A stretch of 64,000 bases of DNA from a virus. A program made the position numbers and the translations under genes. Positions 31,503 through 41,138 of the stretch are shown piece by piece (within the stretch, counting starts at the first letter, position 1; every line of letters starts with the position of its first letter). The notes under the pieces were generated by a model that was not told where the DNA came from, ran no database searches, and saw only the letters and a program-made list of their open reading frames with translations. Location of the stretch: IMG/VR virus record IMGVR_UViG_3300034020_000824, positions 62,001 through 126,000 of that record, one strand, 5' to 3'.

Positions 31503-32981
31503 ATGAAAAATCATATTGCCGAAGAATTGCCAGCAAGAAAATTTGCTCCTGCTGCTGCCGGTTCTGGTCCTACTGACAAGAACGATAAAAAAGAAGATTC
31601 TGGAAAGTCTCCTGAGAAAAAGGCAAAGCAGGCAGTATATGATATTCGTTATAGAGCAAGAAGAGAAGATATTCCACTTCCTCAGGCATTTTCTCAATAT
31701 ATGCAAAATAGCAGTATGGGAGGTGAGGAAAGAAAGATGGTCAAGGCAAAACTATTCGGCAAAGAAGGTAGTAGTATGAAGGCAGAAGATTTTAATCCTG
31801 CATTTAAGAGTGCCGCATCAGATTCTCTTGCGAAGGCACTCTTTAAGGTTTTTGTTGAAGGAACCGAGCAAGAACAAGAACCAATTTCTCTAACCTATGT
31901 TGAAGAATTGGATTCGGCAGAGCACAGAAAGTATAAGGTAAGAGTAACCGATAAGAATACTAAAAGGTCTTATGTGAGAATGGCAACCCGTGAGAAAATT
32001 AATCAACTTCGTGCGAATCCAAATATTGAATCCGTTGAGATGACTCAGTATGGCGAACCTTATGAGGGTGAGAGAAAGAAGGGTTCTCAAACGGCAAGAG
32101 TTGCGGCAGGTAAAGGATTAGACCCCGTAGGTCAAGAAGATGGTGATGTTGATAATGATGGAGATAAGGATAAGTCCGATAAGTACCTAATGAAGAGGCG
32201 TGGTGCGATTGGAAATGCTATCGCAACTCGTAAAGAAGAGTTCATTCACGAAGCAGAAACCGAAGATTCTAATACCACAAAAATTGATTATAAAAAAGGA
32301 AAAGTTAAGAATAAAGTAGTTGTTGCTCCCGAACAAGGTAAGGGACTAATGGCACATAATGAACTTGAGGGTGAACTGATTGCCGAAAAGGCAGTTAGTC
32401 AGGCACAACAGCGTTTTATGGGTATGGTTTATGCTGCCAAAAAAGGAAAACCTGCCGCAAGTCCTGAAGTTGCCCAAGCTGCAAAAGAAATTACCAAAAA
32501 AGAAGCAAAGAAGTTTGCATCAACCAAGCACAAAGGTCTTCCAGAAAAAGTAAAGGAAGAAATGGAATGTGGTTCTGATGATAAGAAAAAAAAGAATGGT
32601 GAAGAGGAAGACCCCCGTTCTATGAAAACTGTGAGGGATAGATTAAGAACTAAACTTGGATTGATGGGTCTTAAGATGTCTTATGAACCAGAAGGTGAGC
32701 AGATTGATGAGCTGAATCGTTCCGAAAGAGAAACCGGTATTAATACAAAGACTGGTAGACCAACTCAAAAAGGTGGCGACCCTAGAGTTAAAGAAAGAAA
32801 TAAACCACCCCTGAAGTATGGTGGTTCAAGGCAAGAACCAAAGAGTGGAGAAAAACCACCCTCTCCTAGTGAGGAGGCTAGAAAAAAGGGTGTTCTTAGT
32901 CCTTTAGAACGTAAAGCAGCACTACGCCGTAATGCTAGAAAAGCAGCAGCAGACTTTAGAATGGATACTAGAGGAACCTAG
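31503..32981 (+). CDS. Large charged virion-type protein with DUF3008-like domain
   Basis: A 492-residue, K/E-rich protein. It contains cyanophage-specific modules: a beta segment KYKVRVTDKNTKRSYVRMAT (residues about 145-165), a DVDNDGDKDKSDKYLMKRR segment that resembles a calcium-binding loop, and a DUF3008-like stretch (AVSQAQQRFMGMVYAAKKGKP...FASTKHKGLPEKV, residues about 300-350). The late promoter and modular, low-complexity character suggest a virion or internal head protein. Function is unknown. Confidence 0.8.
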   Translation: MKNHIAEELPARKFAPAAAGSGPTDKNDKKEDSGKSPEKKAKQAVYDIRYRARREDIPLPQAFSQYMQNSSMGGEERKMVKAKLFGKEGSSMKAEDFNPAFKSAASDSLAKALFKVFVEGTEQEQEPISLTYVEELDSAEHRKYKVRVTDKNTKRSYVRMATREKINQLRANPNIESVEMTQYGEPYEGERKKGSQTARVAAGKGLDPVGQEDGDVDNDGDKDKSDKYLMKRRGAIGNAIATRKEEFIHEAETEDSNTTKIDYKKGKVKNKVVVAPEQGKGLMAHNELEGELIAEKAVSQAQQRFMGMVYAAKKGKPAASPEVAQAAKEITKKEAKKFASTKHKGLPEKVKEEMECGSDDKKKKNGEEEDPRSMKTVRDRLRTKLGLMGLKMSYEPEGEQIDELNRSERETGINTKTGRPTQKGGDPRVKERNKPPLKYGGSRQEPKSGEKPPSPSEEARKKGVLSPLERKAALRRNARKAAADFRMDTRGT

Positions 32982-32983
32982 TT

Positions 32984-32991
32984 CATAAATA
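32984..32991 (+). promoter_or_regulatory. Late-promoter-like CATAAATA
   Basis: One-base variant of TATAAATA, 28 bases before the ATG at 33019. Confidence 0.5.
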
Positions 32992-33018
32992 AAACAGAAC
33001 TCTTCACACGAGGTAATT

Positions 33019-33204
33019 ATGACCACTGGACTTATCTGGGCATGGATTGTTGCAAATGAAGCGACAGTAGCAACTATTCTTCTAGTTGTTTCCGAATTAC
33101 TTGGTTCAATTCCACAACTAAAAGCAAATGGAATTGTTTCTTTTGTAATTCTTCAAATTCAAACACATCTTAAGAAAAAAGGTGCAGTAGACCCTACTCC
33201 CTGA
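33019..33204 (+). CDS. Small hydrophobic protein, 61 residues
   Basis: One long hydrophobic segment (IWAWIVANEATVATILLVVSE, residues about 6-26) and a second shorter one (IVSFVILQIQ) precede a basic tail (HLKKKG). It resembles small conserved cyanophage membrane-type proteins. It could be a holin or a minor virion protein; the sequence does not decide. Confidence 0.7.
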   Translation: MTTGLIWAWIVANEATVATILLVVSELLGSIPQLKANGIVSFVILQIQTHLKKKGAVDPTP

Positions 33205-33225
33205 ATTAAACTAAGTTAATAATAA

Positions 33226-33254
33226 GGAGACCAAAACCAAGGTCTCCTTTTTTT
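33226..33254 (+). terminator. Terminator fused to late promoter
   Basis: GGAGACC-AAAACCAA-GGTCTCC hairpin with seven T residues that run into TATAAATA at 33254. Confidence 0.9.
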
Positions 33255-33261
33255 ATAAATA
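33254..33261 (+). promoter_or_regulatory. Late promoter TATAAATA before the Ig-like protein
   Basis: Exact octamer, 32 bases before the ATG at 33293. Confidence 0.78.
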
Positions 33262-33292
33262 TTATCAGAAAAGAATTTTATAGGTAAGAAAC

Positions 33293-34165
33293 ATGGCTCT
33301 TTGGGGCAAGGCAGACAATTTATTTTCTCCCGGTACAGTTTCAGTAAACTACTCTACTGAAACTATTACTGGAGCTGGTACTTCATTTACCGCTGCTGGT
33401 ATTTCAACTGGAACTACAATTGTTATTGGTGTAGGAGGTACATACGGGCAGGCAGTAATTTCCGGAATTACTTCGGATCTAGTTGTTTCAATTGCAACAA
33501 CTCAATATCTGAGTGGAGCAGCAATTTCTGGAGTTGGATATACTTTAACGCAAAAACCAGTTTATACATTAGAAGATTCAAATTACGCAGGTATTCAAAC
33601 CACTTCTACTGGTTTAACCAATGCAGTTTATGGTGTAGATGAATACGAAGCTGCTGCCAACGCCGCAACTGGTTCTAAGTATAAAGTAGCACACGCCGGT
33701 TGGGTTGGGATTCACACTTACATTGACCAGCACGGATACTTAAGAGTCAAATCAGAAGTTCTCGTAGCTATGTCTGGTATTAGTTCTAATGTACCCGCAA
33801 CTTATGGTGCAACAGGTGATGCTCTTGATGATGCCGTATTCCCAGACCGTTACATTACAATTACTACTCAACCAGTAAGTCTGAGTGGAGTTTCTACAAC
33901 TGCGGCACAATCATTTAGTGTTGTAGCAAGTGCAACCCCAACAGCACCTCTCACATTCCAGTGGCAGTATGCTTCTTATGTTGGTGCAGGATTTACTAAC
34001 CTTGCCAACGGTGGAATTTACAGTAATGTAACTACGGCAACAGTCGGAATTGGTTCAACAACTGTCGGTGCTAATATTCCTGATGGATACCAGTATCGTA
34101 CCGTGGTTACTTCAACTGGTGGAGCAACAGCAACTTCTAACGCAGCAACTCTTGATTACGCATAA
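33293..34165 (+). CDS. Head decoration-type protein with Ig-like domain
   Basis: A 290-residue protein, rich in T, S, G, V and A. The first approximately 190 residues are beta-rich and recall viral capsid decoration or fibre proteins (TGAGTSFTAAGISTGT). Residues about 195-290 form an Ig-like domain: ITITTQPVSLSG...SFSVVASATPTAPLTFQWQYA and YRTVVTSTGGATATSNAATLDYA (conserved W, Y and final strand). It is comparable in role to T4 Hoc, a decoration protein that may bind host or particle surfaces. A strong late promoter fits a structural role. Confidence 0.8.
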   Translation: MALWGKADNLFSPGTVSVNYSTETITGAGTSFTAAGISTGTTIVIGVGGTYGQAVISGITSDLVVSIATTQYLSGAAISGVGYTLTQKPVYTLEDSNYAGIQTTSTGLTNAVYGVDEYEAAANAATGSKYKVAHAGWVGIHTYIDQHGYLRVKSEVLVAMSGISSNVPATYGATGDALDDAVFPDRYITITTQPVSLSGVSTTAAQSFSVVASATPTAPLTFQWQYASYVGAGFTNLANGGIYSNVTTATVGIGSTTVGANIPDGYQYRTVVTSTGGATATSNAATLDYA

Positions 34166-34171
34166 TAACCT

Positions 34172-34543
34172 ATGAGATTTGATGAGTTGAATGAGAATAA
34201 TTATATATTATTTGCCATTAAGTATTATGAAAATCCTCAATCAGTCACGATGGAGGACTTTGAGTCTGATTTGAAAAGAATAAGATATGTAAAAAGATTA
34301 TTAAAAAGATATAAAAATACCGGAGAATTAAAAACTCATCTCATCTTAAATCATCTCATTATTCTCTTTAATGTTTTTAATGATGCCGCAGTTCCTTTAT
34401 TATTCTATAACTTAGAAAAGGAACTGTGGCCGTCTATTAAAAGTTTTTTACTGTTCTTAAATCGTTTACCGGAATATCCCAAAACTCAGATACACGAAAT
34501 TGTTGAAGATTCTGAGTGCCTATCTCAACTACAAAAAATCTAA
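34172..34543 (+). CDS. Conserved phage protein, 123 residues
   Basis: An all-helical protein (LKRIRYVKRLLKRYKNTGELKTHLILNHLIILFNVF), resembling a conserved T4-like protein family of unknown function. It overlaps the next start by one base (TAATG). Expressed with the decoration protein. Confidence 0.75.
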   Translation: MRFDELNENNYILFAIKYYENPQSVTMEDFESDLKRIRYVKRLLKRYKNTGELKTHLILNHLIILFNVFNDAAVPLLFYNLEKELWPSIKSFLLFLNRLPEYPKTQIHEIVEDSECLSQLQKI

Positions 34544-34755
34544 TGGATATAAACAAGATTATTGATATTATTCATAATCTCAAAGAGGAGGGTGAGGGTG
34601 GTGCTGCCCCTACTAATAGTCTTGCTGGTGGAAAGATTGCCGGTACAGTAGAAGCAGGTGATAATCCTCCAGTAGATTTGAGAAAAGGAAAGAGAAGGAA
34701 TTGGAACCCATTCTTCAAAAATCTTGCCAGAATGCAAAGAAGAAAACCCAAATAA
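34543..34755 (+). CDS. Small virion-type protein, 70 residues
   Basis: The start at 34543 (MDINKIIDIIHNLKEEGEGG) overlaps the previous stop. The segment PTNSLAGGKIAGTVEAGDNP followed by a basic tail is a recurrent cyanophage motif. Probably a structural or packaging accessory; function unknown. Confidence 0.7.
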   Translation: MDINKIIDIIHNLKEEGEGGAAPTNSLAGGKIAGTVEAGDNPPVDLRKGKRRNWNPFFKNLARMQRRKPK

Positions 34756-34819
34756 ATAATAGCAAGACCACTACTTGATTTTTTTGTTTTGTAGAACCAT
34801 ATACCCACCAACAAAAAAA

Positions 34820-35263
34820 ATGTTTACCAAATCATCTAACGAAACAAAAATAGCGGTTCTCGAAGAACGTCTTACTTCCTATGAGGTTATGATGAAAAAG
34901 ATAGATGAAGCCATTCAGATAATGGGACAGACTAGTCAAAGCATATCGAAGATGTTAGCAGTCCATGAAGAAAAGTTGGATAATACTAATAAGACTGATG
35001 AGGTAATTTTTAGTCGAATTCGGGTGATGGAAGATAAAAATACAGAAGAGCACGGTAGAGTAATCGAAAGGTTTGAATCATTAGAAAAAAAGATAGATAA
35101 TCGTATAGAATCTGTAGATAAAAAGGTTGATGACGTAACAAAGTTTCGTTGGTTAGTTGCGGGTGCTTTAGTAATAGTTTCTTTTGCGTTTTCTCAGTCA
35201 AGTATGGTTGTGGATGTCTTGACACCAGACGCAGAAAAGATTAGAATAGAAAAAGCAAAATAG
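34820..35263 (+). CDS. Coiled-coil protein with C-terminal membrane segment
   Basis: The start at 34820 (MFTKSSNETKIAVLEERL) gives 147 residues. Residues about 5-110 form coiled coil (LTSYEVMMKKIDEAIQIMG, KKIDNRIESVDKKVDDV), followed by one hydrophobic segment LVAGALVIVSFAFSQ (about residues 113-127). Such proteins are annotated as holin-like or membrane-anchored phage proteins. A role in lysis or membrane association is possible. Confidence 0.7.
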   Translation: MFTKSSNETKIAVLEERLTSYEVMMKKIDEAIQIMGQTSQSISKMLAVHEEKLDNTNKTDEVIFSRIRVMEDKNTEEHGRVIERFESLEKKIDNRIESVDKKVDDVTKFRWLVAGALVIVSFAFSQSSMVVDVLTPDAEKIRIEKAK

Positions 35264-35274
35264 TACCCTTTATA

Positions 35275-36246
35275 ATGGATTTGATTGATTCCAAGTATAT
35301 TGGATTAGTTTCGTCACGCCTTCAGAAATTTAAAAGAGTTAAATCAAACCTCTACAATTTTCGCTGCCCTCTTTGTGGAGATTCTCAAAAGAATAAAAGT
35401 AAGACAAGGGGATATTTGTATGCCGTAAAGACTAATACAAACTTTAAGTGCCATAACTGTGGGTCAAGTTTATCATTTAATAACTTCCTCAAAGAACTGG
35501 ACCCAACTCTTCACAAACAATATACACTTGAGAAATTTAAGGAAGGTCATACTGGTAAGAACTTTGTGGTTGAAGAACCAAAGTTTGAGTTCTCAAAACC
35601 AGTCTTCCAAAAGAAACTAAATCTTCCTAAAGCATCGTCCAATCAAATTGCTAAAGAATACTTGGAAAAAAGAAAACTCAATCCGGAAAAGTTTTATTTT
35701 GCTGACAAGTTTCAGGAGTGGGTGAATACTCAAAAACCTACATTTAGTAGGATTGTAAAGGATGAGAGTCGTATAGTCATACCACTATACACTAGGGAAG
35801 GAGAAGTCTTCGGATTTCAAGGAAGAGCACTAGGACCGAATAGTGTTAAATACATTACCGTCATCTTGGATGATTCGATTCCCAAACTTTATGGACTCAA
35901 TAAGGTAAATGCAAATGAGACGGTTTATATTGTCGAAGGACCATTTGACTCTGAGTTTGTAGAGAATGGAATCGCTATGTGTGGTGCCGATGTTGATGTA
36001 TCATCCTGCAATTTTAAGGATGTTGTTTATGTCTTTGATAATGAACCACGAAATCGAGAAATCTGTAATCGTATGAATAAGATTATTGAGAGTGGAAGTA
36101 AGGTTGTGATTTGGTCAAAATCTATTCAGCAAAAGGACATTAATGATATGGTGCTTGCTGGACTTTCGGTTATGGATGTGTTAAAATTGAATACACGAAC
36201 AGGTTTAGAAGCAAAAGTAAAGTTTAACGAATGGAAGAAAGTATGA
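35275..36246 (+). CDS. gp61: DNA primase gp61
   Basis: A 323-residue primase (T4 gp61: 342). An N-terminal zinc-binding region CPLCGDSQKNKS...CHNCG (residues about 24-62) is followed by a TOPRIM-like core (VYIVEGPFDSEFVENGIAMCGADVD, DNEPRNREI). It makes RNA primers together with the gp41 helicase. Its stop overlaps the nrdA start (ATGA). Confidence 0.95.
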   Translation: MDLIDSKYIGLVSSRLQKFKRVKSNLYNFRCPLCGDSQKNKSKTRGYLYAVKTNTNFKCHNCGSSLSFNNFLKELDPTLHKQYTLEKFKEGHTGKNFVVEEPKFEFSKPVFQKKLNLPKASSNQIAKEYLEKRKLNPEKFYFADKFQEWVNTQKPTFSRIVKDESRIVIPLYTREGEVFGFQGRALGPNSVKYITVILDDSIPKLYGLNKVNANETVYIVEGPFDSEFVENGIAMCGADVDVSSCNFKDVVYVFDNEPRNREICNRMNKIIESGSKVVIWSKSIQQKDINDMVLAGLSVMDVLKLNTRTGLEAKVKFNEWKKV

Positions 36247-38543
36247 GCAACGGAACAAAGGTTATTAAAAGAAACGGATCGATTGAGGGTCTTGACTTAA
36301 ACAAACTTCACCTAATGGTAGAAGAAGCGTGTAAGGACTTAGCAGGAGTATCGGCATCTCAAGTTGAAATGCAGTCCGGTATTCAGTTTTATGATGGCAT
36401 TACCACATCGGAGGTTCAGGAGATTCTAATTCGCTCTGCAAGCGACTTGATTGACCTAGACCACCCTAACTATCAGTTTGTTGCCGCTCGCCTGCTTCTG
36501 TTCGCTCTCCGCAAGCAGTTATTCGGTCGTATGCACGAGTGCCCTACTCTGATTGAACACGTTCATAATTGTGTTGATAAGGGTGTCTATGATGCCGAGA
36601 TTCTGAGTCTTTATAGTGATGAAGAGTTTGAGAAACTTCAGTCCTTTATTGTACATGAGCGTGATTATCTCTTCACCTATGCGGGTCTCCGTCAGGTGGT
36701 TGATAAGTATCTGGTTCAGGACAGAAGTTCCGGTGCTCTTTATGAGACTCCTCAGTTTATGTACCTGATGATTGCTGCTACCATCTTCTCTAAATATCCA
36801 AAGGAAACTCGTTTGGATTACGTTAAAAAATATTATGACGCAATCAGCAAACACAAAATCAACATCCCAACGCCGATTATGGCAGGAGTCAGAACTCCAC
36901 TTCGTCAATTTGCATCTTGTGTTCTCGTTGATGTTGATGACACCCTCGATAGCATCTTTAGCAGCGATGTGGCTATTGGTAAATATGTCTCACAAAGGGC
37001 TGGTATCGGCATTAACGCTGGTAGAATACGTGGCATCAACAGCAAAATCAGAGGCGGAGAGGTACAACACACAGGCGTGGTGCCCTTCCTTAAGAAGTTT
37101 GAGGCAACTGTCCGATGCTGCACTCAGAACGGCATCAGAGGTGGTTCTGCTACAGTTTTCTTTCCTATCTGGCACCAAGAAATAGAAGACATTCTAGTTC
37201 TCAAAAATAACAAAGGAACTGAAGATAATCGTGTTCGTAAATTGGATTATGGAATTCAAATATCCAAACTGTTCTATGAAAGATTCATCAAGAATCAGGA
37301 GATCACACTTTTCTCCCCACACTCAGTTCCCGGATTGTATGATGCTTTTGGTACAGATTCATTCGATGAGATATATGTAAATGCGGAGCAAGATGAGTCT
37401 ATTCCAAGAAAAACTATTGGAGCACAAGAACTTTTTCTGGATCTTCTGAAGGAAAGAGCAGAGACCGGTCGTATTTACATTATGAATATTGACCACTGCA
37501 ACTCTCATAGTTCTTATCTGGATAAGGTTAATATGAGTAACCTTTGTATGGAGATCACCGAACCCACGACTCCAATACAGCATATTGATGATGAGAATGG
37601 AGAAGTCGCAACTTGTATTCTATCTGCGATAAATGTTGGAAAATTAAAGCACTTTGATGATATGAAAGAACTTTGCGATCTTTCTGTTCGTGCTTTGGAT
37701 GAGATTATTGACTATCAAAATTACCCCGTAAAGGCAGCAGAGAACTTCACCAAGAGGCGCCGATCACTTGGGATAGGTTATATTGGTCTGGCACACTATC
37801 TTGCCAAGAATGGAGAAAACTATGGAGACCCTGGTGCCTGGAAACTAGTACACGACTTGAGTGAGGCATTCCAATATTATCTGATTAAGGCAACCGTAAA
37901 TCTTGCGAAAGAAAAAGGTGCCTGTGAGTATTCTCATCGTACTAAGTATGGTCAGGGTATTCTACCGATTGATACATACAAGAAGGATGTTGATGAAATT
38001 GTTCCGAATAACTTAAAGTATGATTGGGATAGTCTTAGGGAACAAGTTAAGCAATATGGAGTACGGAACTCAACACTGTCGGCACAAATGCCTTCGGAGA
38101 GCAGTTCCGTTGTGTCAAATGCAACAAATGGAATTGAACCACCTCGGGGATACTTGTCCATTAAGAAATCAAAGAAAGGACCTCTCAAGCAGATTGTCCC
38201 CCAGTATCAAACTCTTAAGAACAACTATACGCTTCTTTGGGATATGCCTAGCAATACTGGTTATATCAATATTGTTGCTGTTATGCAAAAGTTCTTTGAT
38301 CAGGCAATTTCTGGAAACTGGTCGTATAATCCAGAAAATTATCCCAATAATGAAGTACCTGTGTCGGTAATGGCACAAGACCTTCTTACAACTTATAAAC
38401 TAGGTTGGAAAACAAGTTATTATCAGAATACTTATGATATTAAGACTGATGAAGTGGTTGAAGAATCTAAAGAAGAACTTCAATCCCTCCTGTATGATAT
38501 TATGAGTTCTGATGAAGACGACTGTGAAAGTTGCAAAATCTGA
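36243..38543 (+). CDS. nrdA: Ribonucleotide reductase alpha subunit NrdA
   Basis: The start at 36243 (MSNGTKVIKRNGSIEGLDL) gives 766 residues. It has an ATP-cone-like N-terminus, the active-site Cys segment FASCVLVDVDD, the NLCMEI motif (N-x-C-x-E), and a C-terminal CESC pair that shuttles electrons. Class I RNR supplies dNTPs for replication. It is coupled to gp61 and followed by nrdB. Confidence 0.97.
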   Translation: MSNGTKVIKRNGSIEGLDLNKLHLMVEEACKDLAGVSASQVEMQSGIQFYDGITTSEVQEILIRSASDLIDLDHPNYQFVAARLLLFALRKQLFGRMHECPTLIEHVHNCVDKGVYDAEILSLYSDEEFEKLQSFIVHERDYLFTYAGLRQVVDKYLVQDRSSGALYETPQFMYLMIAATIFSKYPKETRLDYVKKYYDAISKHKINIPTPIMAGVRTPLRQFASCVLVDVDDTLDSIFSSDVAIGKYVSQRAGIGINAGRIRGINSKIRGGEVQHTGVVPFLKKFEATVRCCTQNGIRGGSATVFFPIWHQEIEDILVLKNNKGTEDNRVRKLDYGIQISKLFYERFIKNQEITLFSPHSVPGLYDAFGTDSFDEIYVNAEQDESIPRKTIGAQELFLDLLKERAETGRIYIMNIDHCNSHSSYLDKVNMSNLCMEITEPTTPIQHIDDENGEVATCILSAINVGKLKHFDDMKELCDLSVRALDEIIDYQNYPVKAAENFTKRRRSLGIGYIGLAHYLAKNGENYGDPGAWKLVHDLSEAFQYYLIKATVNLAKEKGACEYSHRTKYGQGILPIDTYKKDVDEIVPNNLKYDWDSLREQVKQYGVRNSTLSAQMPSESSSVVSNATNGIEPPRGYLSIKKSKKGPLKQIVPQYQTLKNNYTLLWDMPSNTGYINIVAVMQKFFDQAISGNWSYNPENYPNNEVPVSVMAQDLLTTYKLGWKTSYYQNTYDIKTDEVVEESKEELQSLLYDIMSSDEDDCESCKI

Positions 38544-38588
38544 CCTGAGTAAATATAAAAGTGTGAGTTAATTTGGAGAAAAAAAATT

Positions 38589-39770
38589 ATGGATTTTAAC
38601 TTTAAAACAAAACTAGAGGAGAAAAATGTGGTCAATCAAATGACAGTTTTTAACTCTCAGGAGGTAGATACTAAAAAGCAACCGATGTTTTTTGGAGCAC
38701 CTCTGGGCATTCAGCGTTATGATTCTTACAAGTATCCAATCTTTGATAAATTAACTCAACAACAACTTGGATACTTTTGGAGACCCGAAGAAATCTCCTT
38801 ACAAAAAGATCGTGGTGATTATCAAACATTACGCCAGGAACAAAAACATATTTTTACGAGTAATCTGAAATATCAGATTATGCTTGATTCGGTTCAGGGA
38901 AGAGGTCCTGGTATGGCATTTGCTCCCTACTGCTCTCTTCCTGAACTGGAAGCGTGTATGAAGGTCTGGGAGTTTATGGAGATGATTCATAGTCGCTCAT
39001 ATACCTATATCATTAAGAATGTTTATTCGGACCCTGCGGATGTCTTTGATACAATTCTTCGTGATGAAAGAATCCTAGAACGTGCCGTGAGTGTCACCGA
39101 AGCATATAATGATTTCATCAATAGTGCCCATCATTATGGAACTTCTGAACTTTGGAAACATGCCCAAGAATCAGTTCCCTACGCACAGGCAGAAAGATAT
39201 GAACTCAAACGAAAACTTTTCAGAGCAGTTGCAAACGTTAATATTCTTGAAGGTATTCGCTTTTACGTCAGTTTCGCTTGCAGTTTTGCATTTGGCGAAC
39301 TCAAACTTATGGAAGGAAGTGCAAAAATCATCGGTCTAATTGCCCGTGATGAGAGTCAGCACCTAGTCATTACCCAGAACATCCTCAACAAGTGGAAGGA
39401 AGGTGATGACCCAGATATGAAGAAAATCTCACAGGAAGAAGAGCAGTGGGTCTATAAGACTTTTGAGAATGCAGTCAATCAAGAAAAACTCTGGGCAGAA
39501 TATTTGTTCAAGGATGGTTCTATGATCGGACTGAATGATAAACTTCTTTGCCAGTATGTTGAATGGACTGCCAACCGCAGAATGAAGGCAATTGGTCTTC
39601 GCCCACTTTATGATATTCCTGCGAAGAATAATCCTCTTCCTTGGACCTCACACTGGTTGAATTCAAGAGAAGTACAAATAGCACCACAAGAATCAGAGAT
39701 AACTTCATATTTGGTTGGAGGTATTAAGTCTGATGTAAAACCCGACACTTTCTCCGGATTCAAGTTGTGA
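38589..39770 (+). CDS. nrdB: Ribonucleotide reductase beta subunit NrdB
   Basis: A 393-residue diiron protein. The first Glu/His pair lies in ELEACMKVWEFMEMIHSRSY, the second in MEGSAKIIGLIARDESQHLV (E...DE..H). It provides the radical for NrdA. Strong GGAG-like site before the ATG. No intein or intron is present, unlike some phage nrd genes. Confidence 0.97.
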   Translation: MDFNFKTKLEEKNVVNQMTVFNSQEVDTKKQPMFFGAPLGIQRYDSYKYPIFDKLTQQQLGYFWRPEEISLQKDRGDYQTLRQEQKHIFTSNLKYQIMLDSVQGRGPGMAFAPYCSLPELEACMKVWEFMEMIHSRSYTYIIKNVYSDPADVFDTILRDERILERAVSVTEAYNDFINSAHHYGTSELWKHAQESVPYAQAERYELKRKLFRAVANVNILEGIRFYVSFACSFAFGELKLMEGSAKIIGLIARDESQHLVITQNILNKWKEGDDPDMKKISQEEEQWVYKTFENAVNQEKLWAEYLFKDGSMIGLNDKLLCQYVEWTANRRMKAIGLRPLYDIPAKNNPLPWTSHWLNSREVQIAPQESEITSYLVGGIKSDVKPDTFSGFKL

Positions 39771-39928
39771 CACCAAAAATACTCAATAGTGATGGAAATT
39801 ACGATGAGTGGTGTGAAGAAGAAATTATAAAATGTTATAAGGATGCTGCCGAATATGATGATGTGCTTTTTGGAGACCACGACTATTCTTATATTTGGTT
39901 GAATAATAAAACTAATGAGAGTCCTTGA
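39767..39928 (+). CDS. Small acidic protein after nrdB, GTG start (53 residues)
   Basis: GTG at 39767 overlaps the nrdB stop (GTGA). The frame (MTPKILNSDGNYDEWCEEEI...) is rich in D, E, Y and C and ends inside the terminator hairpin (stop 39926-39928 in the loop). The overlap supports coupling. Unknown function. Confidence 0.55.
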   Translation: MTPKILNSDGNYDEWCEEEIIKCYKDAAEYDDVLFGDHDYSYIWLNNKTNESP

Positions 39929-39942
39929 GGCTCTCTTTTTTT
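39917..39942 (+). terminator. Terminator after the nrd operon
   Basis: GAGAGTC-CTTGA-GGCTCTC hairpin with a T run that joins the late promoter at 39942. Confidence 0.85.
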
Positions 39943-39949
39943 ATAAATA
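39942..39949 (+). promoter_or_regulatory. Late promoter TATAAATA
   Basis: Exact octamer, 27 bases before the ATG at 39976, fused to the terminator. Confidence 0.78.
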
Positions 39950-39975
39950 AAACTATAAAGAACTTATAAGAAAAG

Positions 39976-41088
39976 ATGTCTAGACTTACTGGTACTGATG
40001 CATATGGTTTGATGGAGGCATATAATAATGTATATGCCCCTCAAGAACTCACCGAAGAGCAGGTTTGGGAAGAAGTTGAGACTTGGGTAAATGGCCTTAT
40101 TGAAGAGGGTTATGACCTGAGTGATTATACTTGGGAAGAGATGTATGAGTCTTATCTTGAAGAGCAAGGTCGAGCAAGAACCACGGGACAAAATTCTTCA
40201 GTTTTTACATTACCAACAACTCCTGGCGCAGGTAGTGCTGGTGGGTCTGGTAGTGGTGGTAGGAGAGGTAGTGGTTCTTCTCCTGGTTCAGTACGACCCG
40301 CTACTACTCCTGCTCCTGCCGCAAAACCAGCAGCAGCACCAGCACCCGCTGGCGCAAAACCAGCAGCACCAGCACCCGCTGCCACAAAACCAGCAGCACC
40401 CGCTGCCGCTAGACCTGCTACACCAGCACCCGCTGGCGCTAAAGTAGCACCCACAAAACCCACAGCACCGGCAAAACCAGCAACTGGTATGTTAGGTAAA
40501 ACTTCATTTGAGAGAAGAACTCCAACTTCCTCCGAATTGAAGGCAGCACAAGCAGCAAGAGCATCTGGAGCATCTCCAGAGAAAGCACTTCAGGCAGCAA
40601 AGTCTGCCGGTGCCCCTAAAGTTGCTCCAAGTAATACACTAAGTAATACTGTAGCAGCAGCATCAAAACCTGCTGCATTTAGTCCAACTCCTGCTGTTGC
40701 AAAAACATCGCCTACTCCTGCTGCAAAACCAACTCCTAGACAGCAGCGCCTGAATATGGAAATGGAGTATGATACTTTTGATACTGTGCTTGAGCACCTA
40801 GTTGCCGAAGGTTATGCTGATACAAATGAAGCGGCTCTGGTCATTATGGCAAATATGAGTGAAGAGTGGAGACAGAGTATTTTAGATGAGGGTGATAATT
40901 ACGATAAAAATCGTCAAAGAGCAGCAAAAAGAGCAGCAGAAAGAAATGCTGCCAGAGATGCTGGAAAGACTGGTGCTGTTCCCGGCGTAGGTTATGTAAC
41001 ACCAAGAAGAGAAAGAGAAACCTATAGAGATTCTGCAGGCACTGAAAGGCACACTTCTGGCGCCAAAATGCCAAAAAAAGAAGGTTGA
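39976..41088 (+). CDS. Ala/Pro-rich virion-type protein with EGYADTNE domain
   Basis: A 370-residue protein. The N-terminus (LTGTDAYGLMEAYNNVYAPQE) resembles that of 9506. Residues about 75-250 are an alanine-proline-lysine-rich linker of near-repeats (APAGAKPAAPAPAATKPAAP), likely extended. Residues about 255-295 repeat the EGYADTNEAALVIMANMSEE segment. A late promoter precedes it. It could be a flexible head or tail component or a linker protein. Function is unknown. Confidence 0.75.
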   Translation: MSRLTGTDAYGLMEAYNNVYAPQELTEEQVWEEVETWVNGLIEEGYDLSDYTWEEMYESYLEEQGRARTTGQNSSVFTLPTTPGAGSAGGSGSGGRRGSGSSPGSVRPATTPAPAAKPAAAPAPAGAKPAAPAPAATKPAAPAAARPATPAPAGAKVAPTKPTAPAKPATGMLGKTSFERRTPTSSELKAAQAARASGASPEKALQAAKSAGAPKVAPSNTLSNTVAAASKPAAFSPTPAVAKTSPTPAAKPTPRQQRLNMEMEYDTFDTVLEHLVAEGYADTNEAALVIMANMSEEWRQSILDEGDNYDKNRQRAAKRAAERNAARDAGKTGAVPGVGYVTPRRERETYRDSAGTERHTSGAKMPKKEG

Positions 41089-41113
41089 TATTATTTTTCA
41101 AGTAATCACAAGA

Positions 41114-41138
41114 CCTCTCCACCCGGAGGGGTTTTTTT
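41114..41138 (+). terminator. Terminator fused to late promoter
   Basis: CCTCTCC-ACCC-GGAGGGG hairpin and seven T residues, then TATAAATA at 41138. Confidence 0.85.

Noticed and set aside
40152-40463. Minus-strand alanine-rich ORF of 103 residues
   Set aside because: It is the complement of the Ala/Pro repeat region of the + strand gene at 39976; codon bias of the repeats creates the frame.
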